From Acanthosepion lycidas (Eukaryota > Mollusca > Cephalopoda > Sepiida > Sepiidae), in contig OZ010581.1 in NCBI GenBank assembly GCA_963932145.1, positions 84,962,104-85,026,103 on the forward strand: a stretch of DNA of 64,000 nt. The letters are read 5' to 3'. The notes under the pieces were generated by a model, which saw nothing but the letters and a program-made list of their open reading frames with translations, did no database searches and was not told the origin of the DNA. Both the position numbers and the translations under genes were made by a program. Below are positions 1 through 11,594 of this stretch, piece by piece. How positions within the stretch are numbered: the first letter of the stretch is position 1; the number at the start of each line of letters is the position of its first letter.

Positions 1-39
1 GAGTCTGCATACTTTATCATCCCCCTATTTCTCACCTTA

Positions 40-125
40 TCGATATTTGTTAATATGTATCGATAGATACATATTAACGATGGATATCGTTAATATGAAT
101 CTATCGATACATATTATCGATACAT
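40..125. repeat. AT-rich cluster of inverted repeats
   Basis: A perfect 13-bp stem (49-61 with 66-78) surrounds a 4-bp GATA loop, and the next 45 bases repeat variants of the same TATCGAT/TTAATATG words in both orientations. The block could form several alternative hairpins. It lies just upstream of an integrase fragment, but I see no terminal-repeat or target-duplication evidence that makes it a transposon end. Confidence 0.6.
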
Positions 126-138
126 AGAAGCATGTCCT

Positions 139-490
139 TTGACAGAAATTTCAGCACAATTATTTTCAGTAGTTTTCGTCAATACATGGATATCCAGATT
201 CGGAGTCCCTCTCCGTATCGTTACAGACAATTTCGAATCAGAATTGTTTTCAGAACTCACGAAGTTAATAGACTTCCAAAGATTGAGAACGACATCCTAC
301 CACCCACAAACAAATGGATTGATTGTACGTGCACAAAGCACTCTAAAAACAGCAATTACTGCCAGGGAGGAATCGTAGTTATCGGCTCTACTCGGAACAG
401 AATAACTCTCAATGAATCGAACTGCTCGCCATTTACTGCTGTAACAGGAATAAATGCACAAGTCCCTCGGATATTGATAGATTCAGACAA
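139..490 (+). pseudogene. Ty3/gypsy integrase core fragment
   Basis: The + strand encodes the middle and end of a retrotransposon integrase catalytic core, which would insert element cDNA into the genome. Visible are the motif FGVPLRIVTDN with the second catalytic Asp, then the YHPQTNG motif that carries the catalytic Glu in intact relatives; here the expected Glu position reads Ile (NGLIVR). The frame stops at 376-378, but similarity resumes in another frame to about 490 (SPFTAVTGINAQVP-like). The first catalytic Asp and the zinc domain are missing at the left, and the window edge hides whatever preceded it. It is a dead fragment. Family-level identity is secure; the clade is not. Confidence 0.75.
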
Positions 491-589
491 ATAAAATATA
501 GAAACTCAAATGACAAATTCACAAGTAAAGAATTTGGCTAAAGAGATGCAGAAAATTGAGTCTGACAAACTATCTAGCAGACATCTGTA

Positions 590-1500
590 TTCTTTACCGA
601 ATTCGTAGGTCTCCAAAAACTTGAAAAATTGTATGTGTGGTTACAGACCGACAGGGCACGAAAACTTATGGAAGCTCCGTACACGGTGCAGGGAAATTTG
701 TCCCGGCTTTTCCGCATCAAAGAGTTGAGGTTAAAAAATTGCAACAAAACGCGAGTAAAAACAAGATTAGACGCTGACGAATAAAGAAAAAACAATAAAA
801 GAAAAAAGTGTTTATTTACATATACAGAAAAAAGGGGGTGTAAAGGGATAAAGACAATTAGAAGTGAAAGAAAGGGAAAAGAAAATGTCATTTAAGGGAA
901 GAAATAATGTTCATAACAGAAAAAGGGTTTGCACAAAAATAAAATATTTCTCTGAGCGCCTAAAAGTTCTTTAAGCGAGTAGAATTTTGTTAAGGTTTAG
1001 AAACACTCACAGTTCTTGTAGAGAAGGAAAATTGTTGGTAGATATAGGAATCTCGCAGTTGAGTGAGTTCGTAGGTCGACGACAGAAGTCCAGTGGGCAC
1101 GACAGAAGGAGAGGTGAAGGGATGCATTTTTCAATTGTGGACCGACGTTCGTTCTTGACAGCCCTTTAGTAGGTAGTTCTTTGGTTGAAAGTGGTTCCGA
1201 AGTTGACTGGTGCTTTCTATAATCGACCTTACAGACGGTGGACCGAATTCTCACTGCCAAGTAGGCGTAGATTCTCCAAATTTATGGAGATTTGAGAGGC
1301 TTAGAAGGATCGGGGACTTTTCCCTCCAAAATCGTTGTACAAAATCTCCCCCCCCCTGGTCAGAAAACAGATTCTTATCTCTGATAAGAATCAAGGCTTT
1401 GGGAGCCGGTTTTGAAAGTAAAAAGAGAGGTTGGAGTGAGGATAGAAAAAATAGCTAGAATGTGAACTTGTAAAATATTGTTCTCAAATTAAATTCCAAC
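590..1500 (-). repeat. LTR-like dispersed repeat, copy 1 (inverted copy at 42640-43206)
   Basis: Read on the minus strand this block aligns by eye with 42640-43206 read on +. Shared anchors include a GATTCTTATCAGAGATAAGAA word, a CTCCCAAAGC word, a CTACCTACTAAAGG word, and an AAATAAACA poly(A)-like signal followed by TTTTATTG. Copy 1 carries about 300 bp that copy 2 lacks. The poly(A)-like signal near the downstream end suggests an LTR with minus orientation, so it does not belong to the + strand integrase fragment beside it. Small open frames inside are not convincing genes. Confidence 0.6.
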
Positions 1501-3458
1501 AACGGACCCATTAAGGTATTAAATCGCAGTTAAAAATATTTTACTTTAAAAATTTCAGATGATGTGAATAAACCGTGTCAGTTGACAGGTTCAAACCTCA
1601 TTAATTCCAGAAATTAAACTAGACATTGAATGCCAACCAGAACGAAACGACGTTCTCTGTCGAATTCAAATGGAACTAATGAAAAGAAAATAAATAACAA
1701 AATAAATCGGTCAAAACCAAACCTGGAAGACGGATTAAATGGAAGAAGGAAAACACATACTTTTACTGTTAATTAATGTTATTGATTCAAACAAAGGAAA
1801 TTAAATAACACTAATACTTAATTGTTACGAACTCCGTTTACTAGGGCGGAAAGTGTGTGTAGTGATAGAAAAATAAAAAGATCACCATTTCAAAAATAAA
1901 AAGCTAAAAGTTGGCATAAAGAAATAGAAGCAAAAAGATAAGAAAAAATAAAGAAATAAATAAAAGGGGCCAAAAAGTGAGTTTCAAATGAGCCATTTCT
2001 TGAACCAATCAAAATCAAGAACAATTCAGATAGCTTCAGTGATCTGGAAAAAAATAAAAGTCGCTGACAACTAGAACGAAAGAAGCTGAAAGAAAAGAAA
2101 GCAGAAAGGGAAAAAGTTTACAAATTTAGAGATATTATTTTTCTACAGTTTCTTAAAGTTTGTCACAAAATTGGAGGCATTAACCTTGATTTTGAACTTT
2201 TTATGAAAACACGAGATTTATCTTATTTTTTAATCTCTGTTTGTAAAACTGAACTACTACAAACCAGAAACTCAGAAACTCCTGTGAATCGTCTATCTTT
2301 TCAACTCTTTTTGATAGTCAAATGAATCGAAGTACGTGAACAATTTTGATAATAATTATAGCGGAGAACTGGGGTTGGGTGAAGAGGGGGGAGTGAAAAA
2401 GAACAAAAAGTAAATGAAAAGAGGAAAAATTGTCATTTTAAGTAGTAACAGCATGAATGCAATCCTGATTCATTATAGTTTATATTCTCCCTGGTCTTTT
2501 GCTAAACCTAAACTCTGAAATGTTTACTATTTTTCCTCTCCACAATAGGAGTAGATAGGTTTACCTATCATCTTGTTCACACTCCTCCCTGTTCTTTTGA
2601 ATAGGAGTAGAGGTTTATCCATTGTTTCCTGTTTACAGAGGTGTAACATGAGCGGATCCAGTATGACGATTGCCTTGGGCGTTAAATTTTTAGGGGCGAA
2701 AAAAATTGTTGGATAAAAAAAATTAAAAAATGACATAAAAATTATAAATCTATATAAAGCTACAGCCCGGGGTTTTCTATTTTATTACTGTTCCACTGGG
2801 CTTAGGATGGAAAGATAAATCATATGAGACTGGCTGCTGAAATGTCGAAGCAACACAAAGACGATACGTGACGTAGAACTATTTTTTTTTATTCAAACTG
2901 CCGCTCGATCCATTTTGTTCCTGAGACCCGAAGTGCTCATAATCAACATTATTGATGTTGTTATAAACATCCCCCTTTCTAAGGTAATTTATTTTCTTTA
3001 TTCATTTATTTCTGACTTCAAAATTATAAAATAAATAATTAATTACAAATCAAAGTTTCTTTTGCTTACAGTCTAAGGGCGATAACTCACTCGCTTTGTG
3101 AAATCAAACAAATATTTTGGAATTTATATTGTTCGTCCGCTCCTAGTTTTTCCAGTAATTTCTCTTGTTTAATATATGTAGATTGTTTGAAGATTCTTTT
3201 TCTCTTATATAATATATGTAATTTGTTTGAATAATCACTAATTGGTTTCTTCTACAAAAGTCTATTTTCAAAACCTGAAAATGAAATGTTTCCTATTTCT
3301 ACGAAAGTCCTCTTGATTAATTGTCACAATATACAACCTCTTGTCAGTCTCTGCTGACTTAATCTTTCCTTCAGTATTTCAATATTTCTCTTTATCTAAT
3401 TGTATTCTAATTCTATCTCATCTTTTGAGTTGGTAAATTTCTGGTACCATGGAATCTG
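1501..3458. other. AT-rich non-coding stretch with repeat fragments
   Basis: No supportable gene. About 1861-2110 matches 41340-41600 in inverted orientation and also resembles 4615-4760, continuing the composite repeat that begins at 590. An imperfect duplication of about 60 bp around AATAGGAGTAGA lies at 2545-2635. About 2815-2980 is a copy of the repeat at 22690-22860. Confidence 0.55.
2815..2980. repeat. Dispersed repeat (second copy 22690-22860)
   Basis: The two copies share ATTCAAACTGCC, a CGATCC/CAACCTGTTTTG block, GAAGTGCT/GTAAGTGCT and a closing AATCAACATTATTGATGTTG, which is itself a short hairpin (CAACAT...ATGTTG). Orientation is the same in both. Family unknown; a SINE or an LTR end are possible. 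Confidence 0.55.
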
Positions 3459-4500
3459 TTAACTTAAAATTATTTTCGATTCTGTTTTTTTCCAGTTTAT
3501 CTCTCTTCCTGATTCATATGAAATCAGGGTGTCCTGGTAAAATTTTTTGGATGTAAAGGTAATGTGGTTCTTCTTTTCTTCCCCATAATTAATTCTGTGG
3601 GACTGACACCTGTGGATTGAATTGGAGTACACCGGGATGCCATTAATGCTCGAATGTGTCTGATTGTTTAAAAATTCTCTTAGATATTTTAACAGCGCTT
3701 TCCGCTTCTCCATTTGTTTGAAGATAACGTGGACTTGATGTTATGTGTTTAAAGCCATAACTGACTGCAAAATCTTTGAAATTGTAACTTGTGAATTGTT
3801 TCCCATTATCACTGACAAGTTCAATAAGAATTCCCCAACGTGAGAAGAGACTTTTCAACTTCCCTATAACACAATCGCTTGACATTGGATGAAGCTTTGC
3901 TATTTCTATATATCTTGAGAAATAATCTATTGCGACAATATATCGGTACCCTTAGTGAGGGAAAATATCTGTACCAATTTTCTGCCATGAATCTTGTCGA
4001 AGTGGTGTTACTTTTAATTTTTTCATTTTATTTGTTGGAGAGTGTATGTTACAAAACGTGCATTTTTTGGATACTCCTCCAGCTCTTGGAATATTTTAGG
4101 CTACTGTAACGATTTTTAACTCTCTCTCTCTCTCTCTAGATATTTGTTTAATCCCAAGTGACCATTATACAGTCTCTTTAATATTTCTGGTATGACAATT
4201 CTGTCCTGAGATCATCGTAAATTTTCATGGACTAACAATTCACTCCGACTTGGAAAATGTAGCTTTCTGCATTCTTTTCTTCTTCCTTCTTTATGAGTGA
4301 AATTTAGTGTGAAATGTAATATATGCTGCAATACTGTGTCTTGTTTAGTAGCTATTTTTATTTGGTCTGGTTCTTGCAATGCAGTCTGTGTATACTCCAA
4401 CATCTTTGTTGGTATTACTATCAGTGTCGAATAAAGGACATCATGATAGTGTATCAGGTACAACTAGTGCCTTCCCTAGAACGTATTATGCTATTGGGTT
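3459..4500 (-). pseudogene. Ty3/gypsy integrase remnant
   Basis: Minus-strand translation shows integrase pieces in broken frames. A zinc-domain-like region lies at about 4500-4000, then a catalytic core piece with ELVSDNGKQFTS (second catalytic Asp) and LQTNGEAESAVK (catalytic Glu) at 3885-3643. A degraded C-terminal tail runs to about 3459. Several stops and frameshifts interrupt it, so it cannot make an active enzyme. It is on the same strand as the RT/RNase H fragments at 5990-6490 and 7311-7515 and in the order expected for one gypsy pol (RT, RNase H, integrase on minus). I infer these are parts of one old element, split by a repeat at 4600-6000. Confidence 0.75.
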
Positions 4501-4599
4501 ACATCTTCTCTGTCTCATCAGAAGTTTTTGGCATCGTAATGGATTTTTTAAAGATCATGTTTGTTTATTAACTTTTAAGTAGTTTGTGGTCGTTAACAG

Positions 4600-5810
4600 T
4601 TTAAAGGATTTGTAGAGATAGAAAAATAAATAATGACTATTTCAAAACAAAAAAATACAAAACTAAAAGTTGGCAAACCATTTTGGTTTGCCAAAAAAAA
4701 CAAAAAGATAAAAGAAGAGAAATAAATAATAAAAAAAGGCCATCATCCCTAAATGGAGGTAAAGAAAAAAGGGATGATCACTCAGAAATCAAGAGACCAT
4801 TCTGAAATGAATTCCATTGTCTCGAAAAAGTGATAAACTTCGAGACGACCAGGCAAGGCAAGCGCAGAATCGATGAAATGAATTTCACCCGTTTTCCCAT
4901 TTTCAGATACCTAAAAATCCCACAGAGAGCCGAAAGGATTACTATTATCAAGCGATACTTATATACATACTGTATCAATCTTAACTGTTAAATCAAACGT
5001 ATAATAAATTTAATAAGAGACGCGCTTTGTGTTCACCTCCTCCCCCTCCTTTCTTTTTTTGTTTTTGTTTTACTGCCTATCTGGACTGAGTCGTGTTTCG
5101 GCGAAGAGAGAACAGAAAGGGAATTTAGGGTCGCTTGGCAACAAACAGAATGAAGTGTGTAAAATTCGGTTACCTCCGCTTACGTGACATGCATCACCAA
5201 GTGGGATTTTGGTATTGTAATTTTAGTTTCCCGATTACCTCCTATATCAACAGTTCGTGAGAAAAATAAATTCTCATTATGTGATCATCAGGGATGAGAA
5301 ATACACTCACAAACCTATTTCATTACTTCTTGTGTACGGAATGAGGAAATTTAATCCCGGAGATCTTGAATGTATTTGACTTTTTAATTGGTAAAGAGTA
5401 AGGGAATATTGTAACCAAATAAATATAAACCTTTTACTTTCATCTCGGATGCAATGAAAGTAACCAAGGGGAAACAGAACAAATATATTATTCCAGAATC
5501 TTATATTTTACATTGTGGAAAAAATAACAACCACCTTTTGTAAACATTCTACAGCAACTTAGTGTGTCTGTCATTACGAACATTCGAACTCCAAATTCCT
5601 GAAGCACAAACGTTCTTTTATTAATTGTACGCCTGCCACTCCATATTTTTGTATTTTGTTATATAAAATTTATGTACAAATGTTAATTTTATATTTGTTG
5701 TTCGTCGGCACCTGTTCGTGTGTTCCTATCTGAGCAAAGCCGCCTTTTTTAATCTGGTGTTCATACCTTTATGTTGCGAATTCGGAATAATACACATTTA
5801 GGAGTACTCT

Positions 5811-5853
<43 letters not shown>

Positions 5854-6075
5854 TATATGCTAAAAGACTTTAGACGTTCAACATGAAAACTTTCTGATAT
5901 GAACTTATGAACTCTTGGAATACTGTATATTTTATTTTAAGAGATATAAAATTTTATCAGTACATGCAATATATATCTTTGTATTAATGATCTTTGTATG
6001 TATTTTTAAAAGGCCAAAACTTGGTGTATATTTGGATTAAGGACGTTATTCAAAGATAACCACCTGTAAATCCAT
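4600..6075. repeat. Dispersed repeat, copy A (inverted copy at 40965-41630)
   Basis: The outer parts (about 4600-4980 and 5855-6075) match 40965-41630 read on the opposite strand. Clear anchors are CCTAAAAATCCCACAGAGAG, GGTAAAGAAAAAAGG, the block around TTCATAAGTTC, and ACAGGTGGTTATCTT. About 830 bp (4980-5810) is present only in copy A. That insert begins AT-rich and contains a C/T-rich patch near 5035-5080 but no recognisable coding sequence. The repeat sits between RNase H and integrase pieces of an old gypsy element. Confidence 0.6.
5810..5851. repeat. (CT)n microsatellite
   Basis: About 20 CT units. The inverted copy at 41200-41240 has a GATA/GA tract at the same place, so the tract belongs to the repeat family and has diverged. 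Confidence 0.9.
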
Positions 6076-6490
6076 AACCACTTTGGTAAACCCCACAGAT
6101 ACAAGTCCTGTAACATATCTGTCAAACTTCTCACATGCCCATACACAGCTAAAACACTCTTTCTCAATTTGTGTGTCTTTCCTTTTAGTACTATTGAGTG
6201 TGTCATTATTTTTAAATTATCATCTATTGAAATAGATATTATCATCTCGAAATAGAGAAGCTCCGAGACCATAACTGCTAGCATCAGCACTAACTACTGT
6301 AGATCTGGCTGGATCATAGTAGGATACAATTGGTACATGAGTTAGTAACTCCTTTATTCTTTTAAAGAATTCTCATGTTGGTTATCCCACACAAATACAG
6401 TGTCCTTTTTTAATAATTGCATCATCGGTTTTAGACAACTTCGGTAAGAATTTGCTCATGCCGACTATACTACTGAAGGGTAGCAGGCAC
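5990..6490 (-). pseudogene. Ty3/gypsy RT thumb and RNase H fragment
   Basis: Minus-strand reading gives an RT connection region (GMSKFLPKLSK) followed by RNase H sequence with the ADASSYGLGASLF motif, whose Asp is the first catalytic residue of gypsy RNase H. Next comes a CEKFDRYV-like stretch that corresponds to the usual RF..Y(V/L)G segment. Frame changes occur near 6400, 6235 and 6170, so it is non-functional. It fits between the RT piece at 7311-7515 and the integrase remnant at 3459-4500. An unrelated block (6491-7310) interrupts the RT. Confidence 0.75.
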
Positions 6491-7310
6491 AGATGAGACA
6501 TTAAGGAGGTTGAAAGAGCTGCCCACACCCACTGAAAAGCACTAGTGGGAGATGGTAATAAGAGAAAGTAGAAGTAACCAGGTAGAGTGATGCCTGTACC
6601 CATTTCCCATGAGAGAAGGAGAATTCCCCCAAATTATGAAGTAATTTAATTTCTCAGGACCAAAAACAATGGACTCTTGTTGAAAATCAGGGGATTCACC
6701 GAAACCCACCAGACATATTACCCCGCAACGGTTTCTAGTTGGAGTTCATAAAAATGAATGCGATTCAGACAGTAGACAGTAAACATTAGACAGTTGAGAG
6801 ACGAGAAGGAAAGTGGTGGAGGTTGCTGAGAGATTTCACAACTCCTGCCGAACATCAGAACCTCCGACTTCAGTCTTGAGCCAAACTTTCCAAATCCGTA
6901 AAACAAATTTCGCTAACTCCGCAAGCCAAAACTTACCAACTTACCCAAGTGTTGCGTCCAATTTAGGAACGGGTTGGGTCGACAAAAAACTGTATGCGAG
7001 TACAACTACTAATGAACCATTGTACGCAGTATTCGATATAAAAATAGTAATTATTTTTTATAAATATTTAGAGTGCTGTTTTTTCTCCAGTTTTATTGTA
7101 TGACTTCACTCGACCTGGGCCAGCCCAACACGGAGATACCTGCGATGAATCGATCTTGGGGTCAAATCAATCACAACGTGGGGTAAGACAAGTCAGGAAC
7201 GAAAAGATCCCTCCATTGATCAAACCAGGATCCACCCCAGGCTGACCAAGACGAAAGGTTACATTTGTTGCCGTTTACCGTGAACCAGGATCGACTATGA
7301 AGTGTTACAT
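6491..7310. repeat. Non-gypsy block interrupting RT, possible solo LTR
   Basis: RT similarity on minus stops at about 7310 and resumes at about 6490. On the minus strand the intervening block starts TGTAACACTT, compatible with an LTR start, but I could not identify a matching CA end or a target duplication. The small open frames inside look like chance. Confidence 0.3.
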
Positions 7311-7515
7311 TAAGCTTAAGTCCCACTTTTTGTAATATTTTAACAGTTTTCGTCTTTCGTCGTGTTCTTCTATAGTTCTAGTGTAGATTAGAACATAGTC
7401 AATAATTGTTTCGACTCCTTGAATATTTTTTCAATAACTCTGACGTCTTTTTTGAAAGATTTCTGGAGCTGATGTTACACCAAAAGTTAATCTTTAATCT
7501 AATCTATAGTTCTAT
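7311..7515 (-). pseudogene. Ty3/gypsy RT palm fragment
   Basis: Minus-strand translation reads FGVTSAPEIFQ, a classic gypsy RT motif, then GVETIIDYVLIYT, where the usual catalytic pair DD has become DY. One stop lies between the two motifs. A homologous but clearly different copy of this RT segment lies at 11595-11690, where the catalytic pair is DD, so at least two elements of one family are present. Confidence 0.8.
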
Positions 7516-7619
7516 TGTAGATTAGAATGTCGTATCGTGTCAGCACTCCCATTTTTTTAAAGCAATCAGAAGGAAAAGCTTAACTAGTAATCGTTGTAAA
7601 ACTAATTCTGGCAACTGGT

Positions 7620-10600
7620 CTCTGCGACAAAGGGTTTCGCAGCTATTTAGTCGATTTTCCTCGACTCTCGTCGACTGAAGCGGCTGGTTGCGAAGGCGAT
7701 TTCACAGAGGGCGAAGTCTACTTGGAATTGAAGAGGGTTGGCAGTAGCAAATCTCTGTGACTTGATGGCCTGCTCTACAAATTGTACTTGAAGCTGTCGC
7801 ACATGTTTATTCCGATTTTGACAGTGGTATCCAACAACTGATTCTGGCAGAAGTCCGTCCCCGACCGGATGTCTAGGGGTTTGATCACGCTGCTGAGAAA
7901 GGACAAGCATTAGACGAGTGCTCTGTATAAATATTTTCCCTCATCCTTTACTGGTTGTCAGTACTCTGCGAGGGTCACAGGAAGGCGATCGAGCGCTTGC
8001 CGTTGTTCCTCCTGTGGGGTGGATGCAAGCCGAAGGACCGCAGAGAATTCCAGCGTCCGTGACATGGGAAACTGGGAATATCACACTTGGAGTGTTATCA
8101 ACACGCCGAGACGTTGATTTTCCTACGCTGCGCGTTGACAGAAGATTCGCTCTGGGCGAGGAGTGTTAGGGTCGCCTATCCTAGCCTTATCCCTCCTTCC
8201 AGTTCTGAGGTTGAATGTCGTCGTAGACCTCGGAAACAGAACGAATTCTTCCACGAATGTCGAATGGCTTTGCGTGCTACTTCACGGTCCAGTGACCTTT
8301 CACAGCCTCGCGTCGGAACCACTGTGTGGGCAGCTCGGCATGTCGGCAACCGTGTTGCACTCTTTCTGGTTGCGAGTGCTGAATTACCTCAACAACCCTT
8401 GGTTTTCGCTTACCTGGCGATTGATCCGGAATGCGCTATCTCTCAATGACATGGGCTTCAGAGTTGGCTGGGTAGATATGCCTGACTGTCATCAATGTGA
8501 CTTTGTGACACTGGGATCTCCGGGCGTGGGGGTGGGTGATTAATCACAAAGGGAAAGAAAGAAGGAATAGGAAAGAGTCTATTAATTGGATGATAAATTG
8601 TTGAAGTTCGCAAGAAGATGGGTTGTAAAGTTGAGAAGAAAATTAAAAACGTAATGCGTTGAAAAATCATGTTTCAAAGTAGTAAGCGAACTCTCGAGTG
8701 GTTCCAAGGAGAATCGAACCCAAATTTAACTAGACGGAATTCAGTAAAATTGAGCAAAATCAAGACTACTCGTCCTTACCCACTTCCCGCAGATCAGAAG
8801 TGACTATTAATGTATCCTCGAAGATGTCAAATAGAAAAGCATATGTTGTCGATAAGGAAACTAGGGTGGTCCCCGAAATAACATTTAAAGATCGTTCTGG
8901 ACCAAAAAGCAAGAAAAAAAAAGTCTGGTTTGAATCGGTCACCCGGAAGAAAAGTTTCCCTACAAAGATAGAGATTAGTCGTTCATTTTAATTTCTCTGA
9001 TATTCGTCAAGAAAAAGTTTATATACAACATTAACTCAGATTTCTTTGGATACAAGAAAAATTAATTTACGGTTACGGTTTTTGTTGACCGAGAAAACTC
9101 ATAAACAGAAGAAAGATAACTTTTTTTTATCTCTAGAGATTGGGGATATTTTTATTTCCCACCTATGACAATTCTTGAGATTGGCTGACAGGAGGGCCAT
9201 CTATATGGACCCCGAACAAATCCCTAACTCTGGGAAATCACAGCGTGAGACAAGCTGATGAAAAAAGATTGATTATTGAAAAATTCCTTTTCGCATACCC
9301 ACTCTGAAAGTGTGGATTCGCCACAGGAATGGTGTATCGACTCTTGGAGTACGCTGAGGTTAGATGTTGGGAAAGTGGAATAAGGAAGAGAGAGAGAGAG
9401 AGCAAGAGATAGAAAGAGATTGACACCGCCTGTATAGAACGATGGTGCGAGATGAGACGTGAAGAGAGTTGGAGTTAGGGAACGGCTTGATTCCTCTGAC
9501 CACTCTCAAAAGGGGCTTGACAACCCCAAATTTGGAAAATCACTCAAGTCAGTATATTTTGAGAATATGAAATTTTAGAAAAAGTTTGATACTAAGGGTG
9601 GAAGATAACAAACCCAGACCCTGGTCAGCCCCACTCCTGCCCATATAAGCTGGAGGTTTGGACAACTTGGAGAGTACCCACACTACCGCTACATACACAT
9701 CATTCGCCGCGACCTTTTGACCAGGACCTTGTGTCGGCCCTGAAGATTAGATCTTTAAAATTTAAATTACTACTAACACAAGCTGCAAATTCCAACAGGG
9801 GATCCCAGTTTGTTTATAGCAGGACTAGGAAGGGTTAAAACCGCTGTATACAACAAATCATATATAAACTAAACCGTTGTTACATTTTTAACCCGAGTTA
9901 ATTCTTTATTCCAAAGAATCCTTTTTTGTGTAGCTACCAGCCGTCAACTTTTCTTCACTTCAGTTTGCTTCATCAGCGATCTTCTCGCCCTGATATTAAA
10001 AAAAAAAACAAGTGGCAGACGAATGAATGGCTGCGAACAGACAAACATCAGCTAAATCGAGTGGAACTGTGCCCATCATTACGATACCAGTGGCAAACCA
10101 GCCACGTGTTAATGAGTGAGGAGTCAGCTAAATGGTAAACACGATGGTCTGAAGAAGCTTGAGGACCAACATGGAGTTGATCTCACATACGCGTGCGATA
10201 ATGTGTCGCTTCCGTGTTCTGGGGTGAGATAGATGGTGTTTCTGACGCTGCTAGCTGTGGCAAGGATGGTAGTGTGGACGACGCGGATGAAAGGAATCCT
10301 ACACTACGAATATTATTCTCAACAGGATCTGGTTGGATTCTTTTGGCATCTGCTCAGGATCAAGATCAGAACTGATAGAAAGCGTTTGTTATCGGCTGAT
10401 TTCAACAAAAGGTGGGTAAAAGTAGCGAGCTTGGTTCGTGTGAACGGGACCAGTCTTGATTTTCTTTTTTAATTGCCTTTTCACACAACGAGGCAGTTTC
10501 GTGTTGGACCTCTACCCTGGTTAAGTTAGATTCTTTTTTTTTACCTAGTTAATGTGAATAATTATCGTTCCCCGCCATTCTATTTTGTCATGATGTATGT

Positions 10601-10880
10601 CAAGATCTCCAACCTACCCAGTTTGTTTTTTTTATCTTCACTGGATCAGCCTTTTATATTTCTCCTCTCCGTAATTTATTTTGTCTTTTCCTTGCTCCTA
10701 GCAATTGAGCTACTTGATTCTGCTTAGCAGTAGAATACAGTAGGTACTCTTATTTTTCTGTGGGGTGGACGGGTCCTACTAACATATTTTAATTTTAGTT
10801 TGAAAGTTTTGTTGTATTTTATTTTCGTCATTGGGTTCGCCCCCTCGTTCATGTAATATTTTTATATATCTTTATAAGAA
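7620..10880 (+). pseudogene. Old LINE copy (Tx1/Nimb-like), deleted and interrupted
   Basis: This is a decayed + strand relative of the LINE at 16501-19953. About 7630-7910 encodes the RT N-terminal region (YLVDFPRLSSTEAAGCEG-like, then the IPILT and LITLL motifs). The next block (7918-8535) corresponds to the region well after the YADD motif, so roughly 350 residues including the catalytic palm are deleted at 7910-7918. The protein resumes at about 10145 and ends with a conserved C-terminus (KVASLVRV..TSLDFLF) at stop codon 10470-10472. A 3' UTR resembling the younger copy follows to about 10880. The coding sequence is also split by a block at about 8536-10140. It cannot encode an active reverse transcriptase. 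Confidence 0.8.
8536..10140. other. Insertion of unknown identity inside the old LINE
   Basis: Between a C-terminal zinc-motif remnant (CHQC at about 8490-8500) and the C-terminal tail of the old LINE lies about 1.6 kb with no counterpart in the younger LINE. It contains a lysine-rich open frame (8800-8991), a GA-rich tract (9388-9412), a TATAAG word near 9645 and a TATATAA word near 9864. These look like LTR regulatory sequence, but I found no second LTR, no coding domain and no clear target duplication. Confidence 0.4.
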
Positions 10881-10975
10881 AAAATGAACAAAAAGCAATT
10901 ATATATATTGTGAAATTTTTAGACCATAGCTGTTTTAAAAGTACGATGCCTGTGAATATATGGTGTTATGGTGTG

Positions 10976-11566
10976 TGTTGGATTGAATGGCGATCAATGA
11001 GTTCTTGTGGTTTATAAGTAAATTGTAATGGATCAGTCGTGAATCAAGATTAACTAGGTATAGGATAGTCAGTGACGACGAACCTTTTCTTCCTCTCCCT
11101 TTTCACCTTGTGCCACATGAGATTCAATATTTCAAAATAAAATATCATTTCGCAGTCCAGATGACTATGATCAAAGTGTAATATCTGTTTCAGCAACCGG
11201 CCAACTGCTCCAGCCATCAGCAGCTGTTCCAGCCAGCAATCATCATCCACAGATCCAGCTCTCCATCGTCCGCCGCTCCAGCCATCTCCAAGAGGCTTCC
11301 AGCTTCAGCCATACTCGCCAGTAGCAACGATATGTAATATTTATTTTCAGGACAGCGCCCTTCAGCGACTACAAAACTGTCCTTCACAGGACAACGCTCT
11401 TCTCACCACCTACATGAGATTTTTTTTTTTGCATAGTGCATTGTAACCGTATTTTTGTTGATGTATTTTCTTTAACGAAAATAAACTTGGCAATATATTT
11501 TTTACTAAAGCTTTCGCTTTGCTTGTTCTTGTCTTCCATCATTCAACATCTGTTTGCAGGCCAACA
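10976..11566 (+). repeat. Candidate LTR with TGTTGG...CCAACA ends
   Basis: The block starts TGTTGG and ends CCAACA, a 6-bp inverted terminal match typical of LTRs. An AAATAAAC poly(A)-like signal lies near 11480-11490, about 80 bp before the right end. It falls between the 3' end of the old LINE and the gypsy RT piece that starts at 11595. Flanks do not show a matching 4-6 bp duplication, so the boundaries are provisional. Confidence 0.35.
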
Positions 11567-11594
11567 TACCACCGGCAAGAAGATACATCGTCGA

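Noticed and set aside
8703..8722. GGGTTCGATTC on minus, like a pol III B box or tRNA T-arm
   Set aside because: The flanking arms do not pair as a T-stem and no A box lies at the right distance upstream, so neither a tRNA nor a SINE head is supported.
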